From contig NW_024472185.1 of assembly GCF_017654505.1 (NCBI RefSeq), positions 124,001 to 188,000 on the forward strand: a DNA stretch of 64,000 nucleotides, written 5' to 3'. Below, in pieces: positions 1 through 13,607 of the stretch. The translations under genes were made by a program, and so were the position numbers. Within the stretch, counting starts at the first letter, position 1; each line of letters begins with the position of its first letter. The stretch is from Polyodon spathula (Eukaryota; Chordata; Actinopteri; Acipenseriformes; Polyodontidae). The notes under the pieces were generated by a model. The model did not search any database and had not been told where the DNA came from. It worked only from the letters and a program-made list of their open reading frames with translations.

Positions 1-3000
1 ATGAAGAAAAGGTACAGCAGAGGACAAAATAATAGAAATCTGCTCTAATATTGTCAATAGGGCCCAGGCTGCCCTTGGTTAGTGTGTTGATTGTTCTGGA
101 GGTGAATGAGACTGTGCCCATTCCTCAGTATTTACTGCTTCTAATTGCTTTCGGGGAAGTTGGGGATGGAAATCTGCAGTAGAATCTCACTAGTAAGGCC
201 CGTCACATAATTTGAGTTCCTCGTGAATCATCAGTAATTAGACTTGGGTACGTTTCTCCACTATAAAAACACTCAGTGGCAGTATATAAATACTAAATGT
301 TGCTATTCCAAGTGCCTACAACATATTGTGATGTCAGTATAGAGTGCCCTGTCAGTTTAACTGTGCGCTGTAAAACCATGGTGATCTGACCTTCAGATAT
401 AACAAGGCCTCAACTATCCAAACATCACCTTAGTAACAGCTATGGTGTTATAGTCAAAATGAATGAGATTTTCAATACAGCACAGTGCTTTGCAATACAA
501 ACCCTCGTACCTGCCCTACTCCTTTAAATATATAACATACAGTCTATGTATTACATGCCTAAGGGATCAAGGGTTTATTTTATTGGATATACTGGCATTA
601 TTTCTGGATAAATCTGGATTGAAAAGCAATTCTTTATATTCGACTGAAAAACAGACTGGGTGTGCCCAGTGCAACATAGTACTAAATTCTTCTAAGTACT
701 AATGCACAGTGAACTCTTTCCTTGTGACAGGCTGTTATAAAGACTATAATATTAAGACCCTTCTGATGAAGATCAACTCTAATTAAGACTATGTAACTTG
801 CACAGGGAATTGAGCAACATCCCAAAAGCTTTTAAAGTTCTGCTGTTCAATGCTTGGGTCCAGACCACTGTTCATGTATGCAGCTCTATGTCCAGGTCGT
901 GTTTCAGGCCTGTTTTATTATGTGTAATTTCAAATGTCCTTCAATTTCTGTCTTTCGTTTTTGCTTCTGGAGCACACATCTATCAATCTGTACCCCACTT
1001 CTTCCCTACCCCGTCCTCTACAAAAACAAATACAGCTCCATCCAGACATAGAATCAATGTGACTTGTCTGTGAAGTGGATCAATAACACTTTCCTTTACA
1101 ATCATCAATCATGCCAGCGTTGAATATAAAGGGCATAATTAGAAACGTTGTTCTTAAACATCCTGTATTGACTTCTTTCAGGGATGAAGAAAGACACCAT
1201 TCTGCATCATTAACTTTGTATTATAACCTGATGGAACTGCTGCTTCCCTGGGATTGAGATTATGATAGCACAGAACAACTGCGCAAGATGAGGCTTCAGT
1301 GGCTGCTAAAACAATGCTAAAATGAGTACTTCTCGTCTTCCTTTTCTGCAGTGGCATTGGTTCATATGATGTTGTTTCAGGTGTTTGTCATTAAAGGGGC
1401 TGTAGACATGCATATTGCACGTTAGCTGTAGAAAGTGGCTGCGTTTTTTAGCACAATAAAATATCAACTGCTGATAGTGATTGTTTGGAATGGACATAAC
1501 AATCCTTCATTGTGGAAGCACCATCATTCTAAATGGAACGGACATAAACCATGTCACTTTCTGTTTTACAAGATGGATCCATGCATTACTAAATGAGACT
1601 AATTATATTGAACAGTGCAGCTCCTTGGCAATTTAAAAACAGAACCGTAGATATTTCATTGTTCTTAAAAACACTGATCTTTTACAATTAGCTTGTCAAG
1701 CAAGGGTGTTCAGGTCAGGGTTCAGGTATAGGGGATCTGATATGTTCACCCTGGTATGTGTAAAATCTATTTGGTATACTTTTTGGGGTACTGCATCTTA
1801 AAATTAAAGAGCTATATTGTTTTTTAAAATAATTTACTTTTACAGTGTAGACAACTTCAACAATTTTTCTTAACCCACACATTACAAGAAAATGTCTACT
1901 TTAGGGGTCACCTTAACGGAATATTCTAGCAAATTACCAGTATTCTACGTATGGGTTCTGGACGTATAGATAAATCAATACTGAGAAATAGCCTGGTGGA
2001 GCACTGTAATGGTGTCATTTGTTTCAGTGTGCCAAAAAACGTAAGTCCTTGACCAAAGATTTGAACAGATCAGAAAGGACACTACATCAAATCACAAGAC
2101 ACATGACAGTATTGGCAGAGTGTTACATATTGCATTGCAAAAACCATTCAGGGGTATAACATTGGTTTGTTCTTTCGTTTCATTAGTTACACATGGATAA
2201 ATAGTGAATCGTTTATTAATTGGTGAAGCCATACAAGTGATGTGTCTGTGCAAGTTATAAATGGCTAAACTAGACTTCATGAATAAACCGAGAGCTCAAA
2301 GTCATTTTCATTAACTGAACACCAATTATTAAGTTGATTAAATGCATTATTCAATGTGTTAACATGTGTAACTTATTGAAAATGCACAGAAAATACGGCA
2401 CATTCTGTGCTCACCAGCGTTTAAAGATGTTTAGGGAGCAGCTGTGAGTGACAATGGAGATAATATTGCATGGAGGATAAGCCCATGGAATGCAAACAAC
2501 AGTGTCTTTGAATTGGAGGCAATGACAGGAATACTGGGGTATGCAATAACAGTCATCTGAAAGATAAGTTAACCTGCACCAGATATGAATCCTGGTCTTG
2601 CATTCCTAGGACCTGATCTTGCCCAGAGTGTGTGTGTGTTTGTATATATATATCATACTGTTGCAGTGTTTGTCTCTTCTTAGAATACAAATGGACTACT
2701 TAGCTTTGACTCAAAGTAGATTCTTTGTACTTTCTCCTACAGTAAGCTGAAGTAGTCTAATCGTTTTGCATTATACATTGTACATTAAATATTCATTCAA
2801 GATCATTTGCATGTATTTCACTCCCCTGGCAGGCATTTTGATTGCGAAAAGATGAATTTCTTCATTTACTATATTGGAGGAAAAAAACAACAACAATGAA
2901 AGTAGTCTTACATGAATGCTTTTCACAGCCTTTGACTTGGGAATGGCTGTGATGGGATTGTGTGATGGCATGATTTATGTGTTTTACTATATAGACAAAA

Positions 3001-4522
3001 AGCTTTAGCTGGCCCAGGCAATAGAGTGCTTGTATTGTCTTTATCATCATATTATTTCAATTCCTTGTTCATTCCTTCTTTTGTCCTCTGAATTGATTTC
3101 ATGTGGATTAGTTCTGGGTTTTATTTTGTTAAAGATACAAGATCCATCTTTTTTTATGTTGGAGATTAAAAGTATGTCATTCCAGTTTTGCAACATGTGA
3201 CGGTAACCTCTCTACCCTTTTTGACTTGCATTTCCATGTAGATTAATGGGTGTTTTTACAAAGTCTGTGTGCAGTTATTTATCATGAAAGGTTAGCTCCC
3301 TTCAACCTCCTACTACATGGCATGCGTTCCACACAGTAACAATTTGTCATTTTAGTGCAACAAAAAACTAAAATCAATAGCAAAACCAAGTCACTTGAAG
3401 GTCATTTTAATTGACCCAACCAGTTGAAGCCCATACGTTAAATATGTTGATACAAACACAAATAAATTCTATTCTATTATAGACTATTCTCAATCATCAT
3501 TTATTATTTCTGTAATCTCTCTTTCTGATTTACAGATACAGACTGGACATGTAGAAATGTCAATTTCTTATGAGCCATACAAGTGCCGTATATAGTTGCA
3601 AAGAAAGAAAAAGTCTATTTAAAAACAACTAAATGTTGGATTCAAGTAAGGCTGTAAATATACATTCAATAGCATTTTCACCTTTTGTGCAAATAATTGT
3701 TTGCTGTTGAACAAAAAAAATTCAAAACTAATATGCAGGTGTTTACCACTGTGACAGGCTTAGCATTTATAATTCAGCACCTTTACCAGCACTTGTTTTA
3801 AGAAATGCCATGTATTTATTTTTCAAAATATGTAAAATGGCTTATTTTTTAGATGTATTATTATTAAAATGTATACATTTTTAGCGTGAGATAATTTTAA
3901 ATGTGAGTTCTTTCCCAGAGCACCGATCCATAGACAGCCTAACAGCTTTCTTTCATGGAAGACAGGGTGGAAATCGCTTGTCCAGTGGCACAGTCATGAC
4001 TTTTGAGACTGTTCTTTGACAGATATTATTAATGTTGTGTTGTCTTGGAAAGTGAAGCATCTGCAAACAGAGCATACACTGTGAGCCCTAACCTAGTCTG
4101 ACTAAAAATAACTTGTAACAGGAGATATGCAACTTTTATAGAGTATGTCAGGGATATTATATGCCTAACAAGTAAAACATCTGTGCAAAGGTATTTGTTA
4201 CATATTGTCAGTGCTCATTCATTTGACCAAGATATGTAATAATAAAGTTATTGTAATATAAGAAAATAGATTAAAAATTGATACTAATACAAATTGTGGA
4301 TTCAGGTAAAAATGACAGTAGATTCCATTTTGGACTACTATTATAATTTCAGTAAATGGTAAGTACTATTATAAAATAGAAGTTTCTTGTGTGTTTCATA
4401 ATGATAACTGAACTGATCTGCAGGGCTATAGTTATAATTATCTAGCATGAGTCACAGGGTTGCAGCATTTTTGTGAGTATGCCATTGAAATCACATCCTT
4501 TGTAAACACTTTTACCAAAAGA
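1..4522. other. intergenic or distal upstream DNA, no gene seen
   Basis: AT-rich sequence with only short open frames (under 100 codons), none resembling a known protein and none bounded by good splice sites. It contains a short TG/TA simple repeat near 2629-2652. I see no promoter-like GC-rich patch here. Confidence 0.5.
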
Positions 4523-4590
4523 CACTATGTAACACAATTTTTGTTCCTGGGTAGTACACTATGTAACACAATTTTTGTTCCTGGGTAGTA
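4523..4590. repeat. 34-bp unit repeated twice at the foldback left end
   Basis: Positions 4523-4556 and 4557-4590 are identical 34-base copies starting CACTATGTAACAC and ending GGGTAGTA. The right arm of the element carries only one copy, so the duplication arose in the left terminus. Confidence 0.9.
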
Positions 4591-5083
4591 AGTGTTATTT
4601 CCTAATTGCTTATGCCTCAAAAGTATAGAAAATGGCTATTATTCCCCACAAACTTTGCTTTTGTGACCAGGGCAGTGATATTTCAAAATATCACTATTTC
4701 CAGTGGGAAAACAGGCAAATGTGTGTCTTTTCGTTCACATAAGGTCAGAAAAAAACAACTACTGTAAATACAGTATAATCGTAAATCTCGAAAAACTACT
4801 CACTTTTAAATCTTTTGTAGTCATTTTTGTATTACTTTAGTATAAATACATGTTAATTTGGATTCATATGTTGTTTTTTTCTGACTTTATGTGAACGAAA
4901 AGACACACATTTGCCCGTTTTCTCATTGGAAATAGTGATATTTTGAAATATCACAGTCCTGGTCACAAAAGCAAAGTTTGTGGGGAATAATAGCCATTTT
5001 CTATACTTTTGAGGCATAAGCAATTAGGAAATAACACTTACTACCCAGGAAAAAAAAAAAAAATAATAATTTGTTACACAGTG
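4523..5083. mobile_element. foldback (long inverted repeat) DNA element, non-autonomous
   Basis: The two halves are inverted copies of each other. The left arm (about 4523-4760) includes TATGCCTCAAAAGTATAG and runs to a segment ending in CACATAAGG. The right arm (about 4870-5083) is its reverse complement and ends in TTGTTACACAGTG. The termini read CACTATGTAACA and, inverted, CACTGTGTAACA. If the second copy of the duplicated left end (4557) is the true border, TA dinucleotides flank both ends (4555-4556 and 5084-5085). There is no transposase frame. The superfamily is not recognised; a TA target would fit Tc1/mariner-like elements. Confidence 0.8.
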
Positions 5084-5199
5084 TAGTGAAATGTTTGATC
5101 ATCTGTTTGTTTGTTTTTTTTGTTCAGGCGATGCGCAGACACTCTTGAATTGAGCAGAAGAGGGGTGGCCAATTCGGTGCCTGATTTTTTTTTTTAATT

Positions 5200-5355
5200 C
5201 CCTTCTCTCCGGTTGGAACGAGTGCGCATGCGCCGGAAGTTGCTGCCGCAGACAGCAGCAGCAGCCAGTGATTTGGCAACAACAGAAAAATACGAAGTAA
5301 ATTAATGAACAGCAATGATGTTTTAAGGCATGTCTTTTGCCCAGGTTCATGGAGA
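5200..5355 (+). promoter_or_regulatory. NRF1/ETS promoter core with candidate first exon
   Basis: GCGCATGCGC at 5224-5233 is a full palindromic NRF1 site. It runs directly into CCGGAAGT (5233-5240), an ETS/GABP site. Such pairs mark housekeeping promoters. Downstream, GTAAGT at 5356-5361 is a strong splice donor, so 5241-5355 could be a first exon of a plus-strand transcript. An ATG at 5304 would open 17 codons to that donor. The nearest plus-strand gene is FAM222B, so this may be an alternative promoter for it; that link is inferred. Confidence 0.5.
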
Positions 5356-6704
5356 GTAAGTAAAGCATTTATACATTAAAAAACATTGCAGTATTCTCGC
5401 GTTGCTTGGTCTCTTTACCTTATCTTATGAAGCCGGGTGGCAGCAACAAAGAAATCGCCACACAGCAGACGGGTCACTAGCTAGTGTGTGACTTAGTGAC
5501 TTTTTAAAAGGCCGCTAGTTTAATCAGATGTTAAATCGTGTGCATTAATTATTATTGAAGGGTGTCAAATTTCGAGGCTCAAATTTGGTTCTGTAACATT
5601 CTCGAAGACGTGTGGTTTTTAATGCAAATATCATACACTGGTAAGTGTGTAAACTGCATGTATGCCATTTCCAGGAATGCACGCAGTTTATAAAAACGTC
5701 AACGTTTTATTGTCGGTGTTTCGGCGTTTAAATGTGGTTGAAATTAAAAGCTAATGCGAAATGATTTCCAAGCAACTCCCGTCTGGGCGTTTAAAATGTA
5801 ACGCAAATAGAAAACTATATAGGTATGCAACTAACACCGCCTTGTTTTTTTTTTTTTTGGTTTTCATCACTGAACGCAAATTGCGACATTTGGGTCTGGT
5901 TAATGAAACGCACAGGCTGTCTCTTGCAGCAGGTCTGACCTTTACATCGCGGATAGTTATGTGCAAGACATGCAATTGAAAAATGGTGTGGGGGAGGTAG
6001 GTGCGTTCTTAGACAGGGCATTTTAATTCAGAAATACTCCAGCGTAATCTCCTGGCTTTATTTCTTGAACAGAGACAATAAGAATGGGTGTTTATCTAGG
6101 GGTTGTCGTCGCACGGTGAACTTAATTGAGATCTGGTCTGTTCTTAGGCCTATTCGTTTTACTGCATGGGTGGGCAGTGTGCTTTGGCTGTCTTATTAAT
6201 TATGATATTTAGGCCTCATACCGAGGGAATAATACGATTACGATCACGTCGTTTCTCTCCGGTTTTCCAGATTTACAGGCGATTCAGGAAACGGCCTTCT
6301 GGGTTAAGTTTAGCTGGGAAGCATATTGACTGTAATGTGCTTAATGGTTCGCTTGCCAGCTGTAATGTTTAAAATTACCGTCATACAACATTGGCTAACG
6401 GTAAATTTTAAATCGTCACAGTCAAGCATTGACGAAAGACGGGAATTGTTTTAGTAGATTAATATGCGATGCGGTTTAAATTTAGCTCGTTCCCTGGGGA
6501 AGGAGGGGGGGAGGGATTGCGAATTGATGGGTATACTCCTTTTTTTCGTACTGTGTATTTTGATGAGGGTGAAGCCGATCGTGCGTTGTGGCTCAGTCCT
6601 CCCGCACTTGTCATTATAAACACGTTTCCTTGGAAATATTGAACACATCCATTTTCGTTTCTTGGGAAACACAAGTTGCCTGAATGCATTTGGCGAGGTA
6701 ACAA

Positions 6705-6890
6705 AGGGTGACGTCATGCTGCATATCCGCTCGTCTGACCTCGATTGCGGGATTCCCACCTCTTAAACTCCTGCCTCCACCTCCGATTGGTTGAAGGAAG
6801 CCGGCAGAAGCGCCGCCTCGGTTCACGATTGGCTCGGAGGGTTTAGGAAGATTCCCTGCTCCCGGTTTCCGGCTTGAGGGAGAGTCAGTG
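6705..6890 (+). promoter_or_regulatory. likely FAM222B promoter: CRE plus two CCAAT boxes
   Basis: TGACGTCA at 6709-6716 is a perfect CRE/ATF palindrome. Inverted CCAAT boxes (ATTGG) lie at 6786-6790 and 6828-6832, 42 bp apart, in a locally GC-rich stretch. This arrangement is typical of the proximal promoter of a broadly expressed vertebrate gene. The next gene downstream on this strand is FAM222B. The start site is probably just after 6850 but cannot be fixed from sequence. Confidence 0.55.
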
Positions 6891-7084
6891 GGTTGAGTTT
6901 GCAGGGAGTGTAGTTCAGTGTACCTGAACCAGGATCTGACTGGTTTAGGTTGTTACCGTGCTCTGGAAGTGACATTTTATAAACCAGTGGTGCGATGTAA
7001 TTCCTTCGAAACGATGGTTTTTAATGGATTTTGTTAAACGATCCTCCGTTTTAATGTTTGTCTCCTAAAACAATACGATCGTGG
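6880..7084 (+). other. FAM222B: candidate non-coding first exon of FAM222B
   Basis: Sequence after the CRE/CCAAT block ends at a usable donor, GTAAGG at 7085. In this model the exon splices to the acceptor at 18779-18780 across an intron of about 11.7 kb. There is no transcript evidence, and the 5' edge is a guess. Confidence 0.35.
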
Positions 7085-10000
7085 GTAAGGATAATGCTTT
7101 TTGTTCGTTTTAATTATTCCTGTGGACACTTAATTTTGACTGGGTTAAGGTTGCTTTTGAAGTAGAACTTGTTTGCACTTGTATGTTTTCTGAGTTGGAT
7201 ATTTCACTCTTAAACGATGTTATGTGGCGCGATTGATTCGTCTTGCTGATCGGTGGTATTGAGAACTGAGGCAGTAGGGTGGCCGTACTGTGTAGACTTT
7301 TTTTTTTCACGATGAATAATTAAATCGTAATTATTTCAGGTAATTACTTTGAGCGTGAATGTCTGGTTTTAAATCGAGTTGTTAGCGACAGCTGCTCTGC
7401 AGCGATTTGACAAATTATACATTTAATCCGTTAAGGACGCCTTCACAGACATAGCTCCTTATTTATAATGACGCGTTCATTTCAATGATCCTTGAAGAGC
7501 TAAAAACAAAAAAAATAATATTTAATCTCTGCCGTGTTTCAGACGTATTTCAAATGTGGTTCATCCTTGTCGTTCCATTTTTATTAGTGACCGTAATTTC
7601 TGTACTGTACATGCAGGTAAAGAGCCACAGTCCCTTTATGCAATGCAGTATACTGTAAATTATATAAAGCTTTTAAACATTTAACTGTACAGTACTTGCT
7701 AATTAATGCTTTCCGTGTTAATTTTAGAGCATCACTATTGTTTTTTTTGGGAGCAATGCAACATGGTTATTGTGATAAAAATTAAAATTTTCTTTTAACA
7801 TTACTGTATAACAACCTGCCTAACAGTGGGAATTGATGGCAATGATGCTAATTTGTTTGTTTTGTTAAATTTGTGTGCAGAAACTTCTGATTTGTGTGTT
7901 CTCTATGAACAGATCAAGAGCTTTAATACAAATACTGTGTGTATAAAATCTCAGTCTTGGTTACCTTTAACCAGTTGCCATTCTCTAATCTGTGATTACC
8001 TGGGCAAACTATTAGATATTAGCAGTTCAAACAGGTGCAGGCTTACCTTTATTGCATATCTTGCTAGGGACAGGTGCTGCTGTTTTTATAACCCTCAATT
8101 AGTCTGTTGAGCTTTGTATAGAGTATTGTGTACTTTCTTTATAAGGTTTCACATTGTATTTATTGGCTACTTATTAAAGAAAGTCCATTCATTTCAGAAA
8201 AGTGTTTTTGCGTATGGCAAAAATGAAACCTGTAGGTATGGGAAACCTCTGAAATCCACTTTTTTTTTTTCTTTTTGGTTCTGGTGTTCTGTATTTACTG
8301 TTTAACCTTTGAGAGTGCTGACAAGGAGAATGTTGCATTTTGTTAATAAACATGGCAAGATAATGTGAACTGCTAGATAATCAGATTTTAAATTGCGACC
8401 CAAGCAAATTAGCCCTAGAAGCTCCCTGTCTTGGGCATGTGATTGTTGATCATAAGATTACAAGTACCGTCCTGCAGCTTGTTAATGCATTATCTTCTAA
8501 ACACTAATATATAGCAATGAATTAACAGGGTTTTTCAAGAAAACATTGGGTGCTAGAAACTATGTACGTTTTTCAATTTAATTGCGTTTCAAACACAAAG
8601 CCTCCCTATTGGTATAGGGGGCCTGTAATGCATGTGCTAATTAGATGGCTGTGCTATCTACAGCCCCATTGTAAATGGGCATTTCCTTTGAGTGTTTGAA
8701 ACCAGTTTATCTTGAATTGATTAGCCAGGACCTAGCATGACTAATCACTTGGGCAGATAAAAATGCATAATAAGGAGAGTTTTCTACATTTCTTGCAAGG
8801 CACTTTAGTCTTGCAAAGCACTTTAGTAAATATTAATTAAAGTGCTTGGCTGGTTATGTGAACTAAATGTAGTGCAAGAAGGTCATCCTGACCAAATGGC
8901 AATTATGCTTTGCAGAATCAATAGCCCCGTGCTAGTGCTGTATTATAATAACTGTCATATTTCTGTTTCTTAGAGAATTGCTGCAGCAGCCTTTATTTCC
9001 CAATATAGTTCAAACAAGCCTGTCTAGTGTCATTAATCATTGACATGGATTGGGGGGTGGTGAACGATGACACCACCTGTCTTGTAAGGTTTCATTGGGT
9101 ATTATTTTAAGCAGAGATGCTGCTTGTTATTTTTATTTTATGTAGCCCTATACAGTCATCAGCAGGGTACTGGTTTTGTATTTGTGTTCAACCAAGCTGA
9201 AGCATGCAAGCTGTAAAAGGTTTTCACAGAAGATGGGTGGCAGAGCAAATATGCATTCCAATATAATTACAGCTTTGTGTTCTGCAAAGCAGTGCAGCTA
9301 TTTATCTGAAGTAAATGTCTTGCCTTGCAAATTGGCGCATCACTTTGTTGGAGTAAAACCCCTTTGGGTTTTTAGTACAGATAACTTTCTAGTACTTCAT
9401 AAACAAGAGGGAAAGCATCAACAGAATGGTTTTGATACATTTTAAAAATAAAAGTAGCAGATCTGTGAATTTTGGTATTTCTCGTTGGGAGTTTGTTGCA
9501 GATATGTGAAACTGATCCCATATCAGTGCATGGTAAATCTGATTTGTGTTTGTTTTCTAGCTACTTAGGCTCAGAAGTTTTGAGGAAGCTGTTTACAGTT
9601 TGTCTGAAAGGAGCATAGAGGACATGGCGGAGACTGTTATCTGTTTACGGCACAGATAAGCAGGCAGAATGGATCGCTGGCCTGTTTCTGAACCCTGCAT
9701 AATGAGTGGTTGCTAGGCAAATTGTATCTCAATCAGTTTAATCCTTAATATCTCAGTTTACAGGTCTTGCACTTCGGGATGACCTGCAGTATGTGTTCCC
9801 TAACTCTGTGTGAGCTGATAGAGAAGTGCTGGCAAAGCAACACTGGAATAGCTTTTCACAGAGCTGGTGTTGGTGTCTGGCCCCATCAGGACTCTGGAGT
9901 CACAGGACTGCCACTTCATGCAGATCTGTTAACTGAGAGATTACGTGATAGCGGGAGCCCTGCCATAAACTACTCTGAGCCCTTCACCCCCTAGTTTAAA

Positions 10001-12386
10001 AAAAACATTTAAGCAAACAGAAGCAAAGGGCTATTGTTTAACACAACAGGCACAGTTCAGATTGACCATTAGGCTGTACTGTAAGGGGGTGGGGTTGGTT
10101 TATACACTTAAAATAACACGCTGCAGCTTTTAATTTCACACAGGACGGACTTAATTTAGAAGCTTTTAAAATAAGCTGGGAAATGCTGGAGGGCAGCTAG
10201 ATTGATGTTCCTAGCAGAATGAGAACCTGACCTATTTAGAAAGGTGAAAATCAATCATTCATGTCGTGTAGCCGAAGCAAAGTTACTAGGCAGCACTGCA
10301 AATAATTTAGCAAGTTGCCAATGTCTCGTCCCTGAGGGCGAAGGGTTCATTGTTTCATTATGAATCCAGAAAAAGGTAGCCTGATTTCTTTTTTCTTCCT
10401 TGCTAAGATCGTCACAACGGTTGCTTATACTTCAGCAGGCTTTACAGTACTTTCCAAGTGAACAGTAGAGGGAGATCAGCTGATGTAATAAAAGCCAGCA
10501 GGGGATAACTTGACGGCTACAATACTTTGCTTGCCACCCTTTTTCAGTTTCAATCAAGGAATAATGTGCCACAGGTTTCAAACAGAAATGATTGGCAACT
10601 TGCTTGCTTTGTAAATCGGAAACTTTTTTAATGCTAACCAAGCCAGCAGTGCATCACAATGCTAAGGAAATACAAGCAAGGATCGTTTTACTGTAACCAT
10701 TGAACAATGCATACTTTTGTACAGTTTTTTTTTCCTGTTTAGTTAAGGTGGTGAAGCTGTGTCAGATGACTTGAAGGCGGGATCAGATATGTTTTGCTTT
10801 GCAGCCTCTATTTTGAAGTATCTATTGATCTGTTTACAGACAGTTTATCTGAAAGTTTAGTGCCTGCATATTTATAAACCCCCTGTGAGCGTAAACTGAA
10901 AAAAGTAATGGATAACATCGTGCTAAAACTCAAGCCTGTTTTTTTTCTTTACCTTTTTTTTTCTGCTTCAGCTATTTGTTTATTTGACTGTTTTGCCTTT
11001 TGAAATACACGTCAGATTTTCTGAGGAGTTTATTGGGTGTGTGTGTATTTTCCTATGGTTATTGTTTTTGTGCAAGGTCCAGAAAGTTCACCTTGGTCAT
11101 TGTTCATGATCTTCAGTCCATTAATCCTGCTCTTTCTGTATATACGGATCTCACAGTGCAGTTTGTACAGTAGCGGGTTTAGATCGGATCATGTTAAATG
11201 CGTCTTTGACTTTGCTTTAGCTGCATGATTCAGCTCAACACAGTGCAGCTAATTAAGGCTCTGAGGGTCAAAACAGCAGTTAAATACTCAGAACATCAAA
11301 CCTCTTTCAACTTTGTATTGGCTATACTGTAGTCATGTTAAGGAGGTCAGTACTTCACAAGAAAGTTACAAGAGGGAAGGTAAAGATCCACTGTTAAAAA
11401 ATAGCCCCCTTTGGGTCTGTAGCCTCATTTCACTGCAAATTATATGTATGACCATTCTAGTTCTTACTGCTGCCAAAATGCTTGAATGTCAGTGACCGTT
11501 CCCGGGTTGATAAGAAGCCCACATCTTCCCTGTGGTCAAATCCATTGTTCTGCAAAGTTGCTGCCATAACGGTCTCTTTAGAAGAATGGTAGCATGGTTC
11601 ACGTACATGGATTGGCTCCACTTGACGCTCCTGTTGGTAATTGCTAATAGCTGCTACTGGGGAAAGAAGACTGTCGCCTGACTTTTATAAAAGGTGCAAT
11701 GTGTTCTTTCTTCTATACATTCTAGTCTCCAGGGTGTTTCTACTGCCTGTGAGTTGAATGACATGTGAGTGCCATTGGGGGGGGAATATGCCATGTTTTT
11801 GCTCCGTGTCTTTTGTCCAACATCTTTCAGCAATCCATGATTACAATATCTTTGGCCATTTCCCTTCATACCTTCTCTGCAGTGAATAATAAAATTGTCC
11901 GTTCCGTTTGCTGCATGCGCATAAAGGCAGTTGTTTATAAGGGACCATTAAAGGGAAAATGTCAAGTTTTATCTTTGTGCTGACACTCTTGTATTACTTG
12001 TATAACAGTGTGCTTTATGACTTCAGAGGAAAAAAAAAAAGCATGTTTTTTTTAAAATTTGTCGTCTGTGGGAGGTGGTGGAAGAACAAAACTCGTGTGC
12101 ATGTAGAGTATACAATTCATCATTTTCTGTTTTGACGTTCCTGAGCCTGTAATGCATTTCATAGACCCGTGTGTGTCAGCTTTCTATAATTAATAGTAAA
12201 TAGCTCAAGCTGAAATAGAGGCCAGGTGCTGCTGCAATCCACCAAGTGATCTCAAACGGAGAAACCACAGGTGTGTGTTGAGTCTCTGCGTCGGAATTGT
12301 CAGCATTTTTCTTTTTGTACATCGCAAGCAGAAACAAGTTGGTTTCCAGCAAGACCCTCTTCCCTGTCGGAGCAGTTCAGTTAGGC

Positions 12387-12679
12387 CAGGGCTGTCAAAC
12401 TCCACTTCTCCTGGTGGGTCTGCTGGTTTTCATTCCAACTTAAGCTCTCAATTAACTAACTTCATCAAATTATTTGTTCAATTGGATATATTTAAGGTTC
12501 TTTACAGTTAATTTAAAAAATGCACTTGATTCAAGGTACACTTCCTCTAAAACATTGAGGCCTGGAAAGAAGTGTTCAATTTGTGTGATTAATCAAATAA
12601 TTAGATCAATTAAGTAACTGAGGTGGAAGGAAAGCCAGAAGACACTGCAGCTCTCCAGGAACTGAGTTGGACACTCCTA
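12387..12679. mobile_element. hAT-type MITE
   Basis: The left end reads CAGGGCTGTCAAACTCCA. The right end, inverted, reads TAGGAGTGTCCAACTC. It is flanked by 8-base near-duplicates, AGTTAGGC (12379-12386) and AGTTAGAG (12680-12687), the target-site length of hAT elements. Internal sequence from CTGCTGGTTTTCA through CTCTCAATTA is shared with the element at 56186, so both belong to one family. No transposase. Confidence 0.75.
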
Positions 12680-13579
12680 AGTTAGAGTTCAATTAACTTC
12701 CTTGATTGCAGTCATCATGACCCCTTTAGGAAGTGACCAACCCTTTTTAAATGAGTTTAAGGGTTGAAAAAGATGTTGCTCAGTGCACAGTAAACTCTAA
12801 TGTAGCCCAAAGATTATTTATTTTTTTATTGTGTGGGTGCTTAACAAGATTGCAAGGTGTGATAGTCACAGGGGTTTGGTAATTCTTATTTGTACTTTAC
12901 TGCAGGATATGAGAACTGGAGTCAGCGCATACTGCACTGGTAAAATAACTGCGTTTTCAGCATATCCAAACTGTACCCGACCACTTTGACAGCCTCCATG
13001 TAGTATTCCATTACTTTTCATGTTCTTTTTGTACACTTGGTACTCTATTCCAAATTGAGTTTAAATAAGCAGAGATACCTGGCACAGAGGACATCACCAG
13101 ATAATTCAGAGATAATGATAATATATAACATTCCTACCGTTTGATTAAGGAAATTAGTACTTTTGCTCTTTTAAACAATCTGCAGTGAGTGTGTTCATAA
13201 GTAGAAGACAAACTTGCAAACCAGATGAAAAATAAGCATGCTTCTACAACTACCAGCAGTAGGAGGATCAATGATAACATCGTTAGAAAGAAGACAGCTA
13301 TTCCTTTTTCCAAATGGCGTTCATTTGTGTTTTTATATAGATGCACGTTTACAGGAAACTCCTGACCTTTATTTTTGCAAGGTTGCTTTTTTAAATGTTC
13401 GTTTTTTTTTTTTTATATAAATCTACTTGACACGACACCTTTTAGTTTAAACTGTTTTTGTTGTGATGGATCCATCTAGGGTTAATCTGATTTCAGCAGG
13501 AGGACTGAGCTGCTTTGAACACAGCTGTATGGTTTGGCAGGAATGTGATGGCACAAACATGAGAACCCCAGATGTTGTG

Positions 13580-13607
13580 TTTTTTTTTTTTTTTTTTTTT
13601 TTTTTTT
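13580..13607. repeat. poly-T tract (28 bases)
   Basis: Uninterrupted run of T. No retroposon body was identified beside it. Confidence 0.9.
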
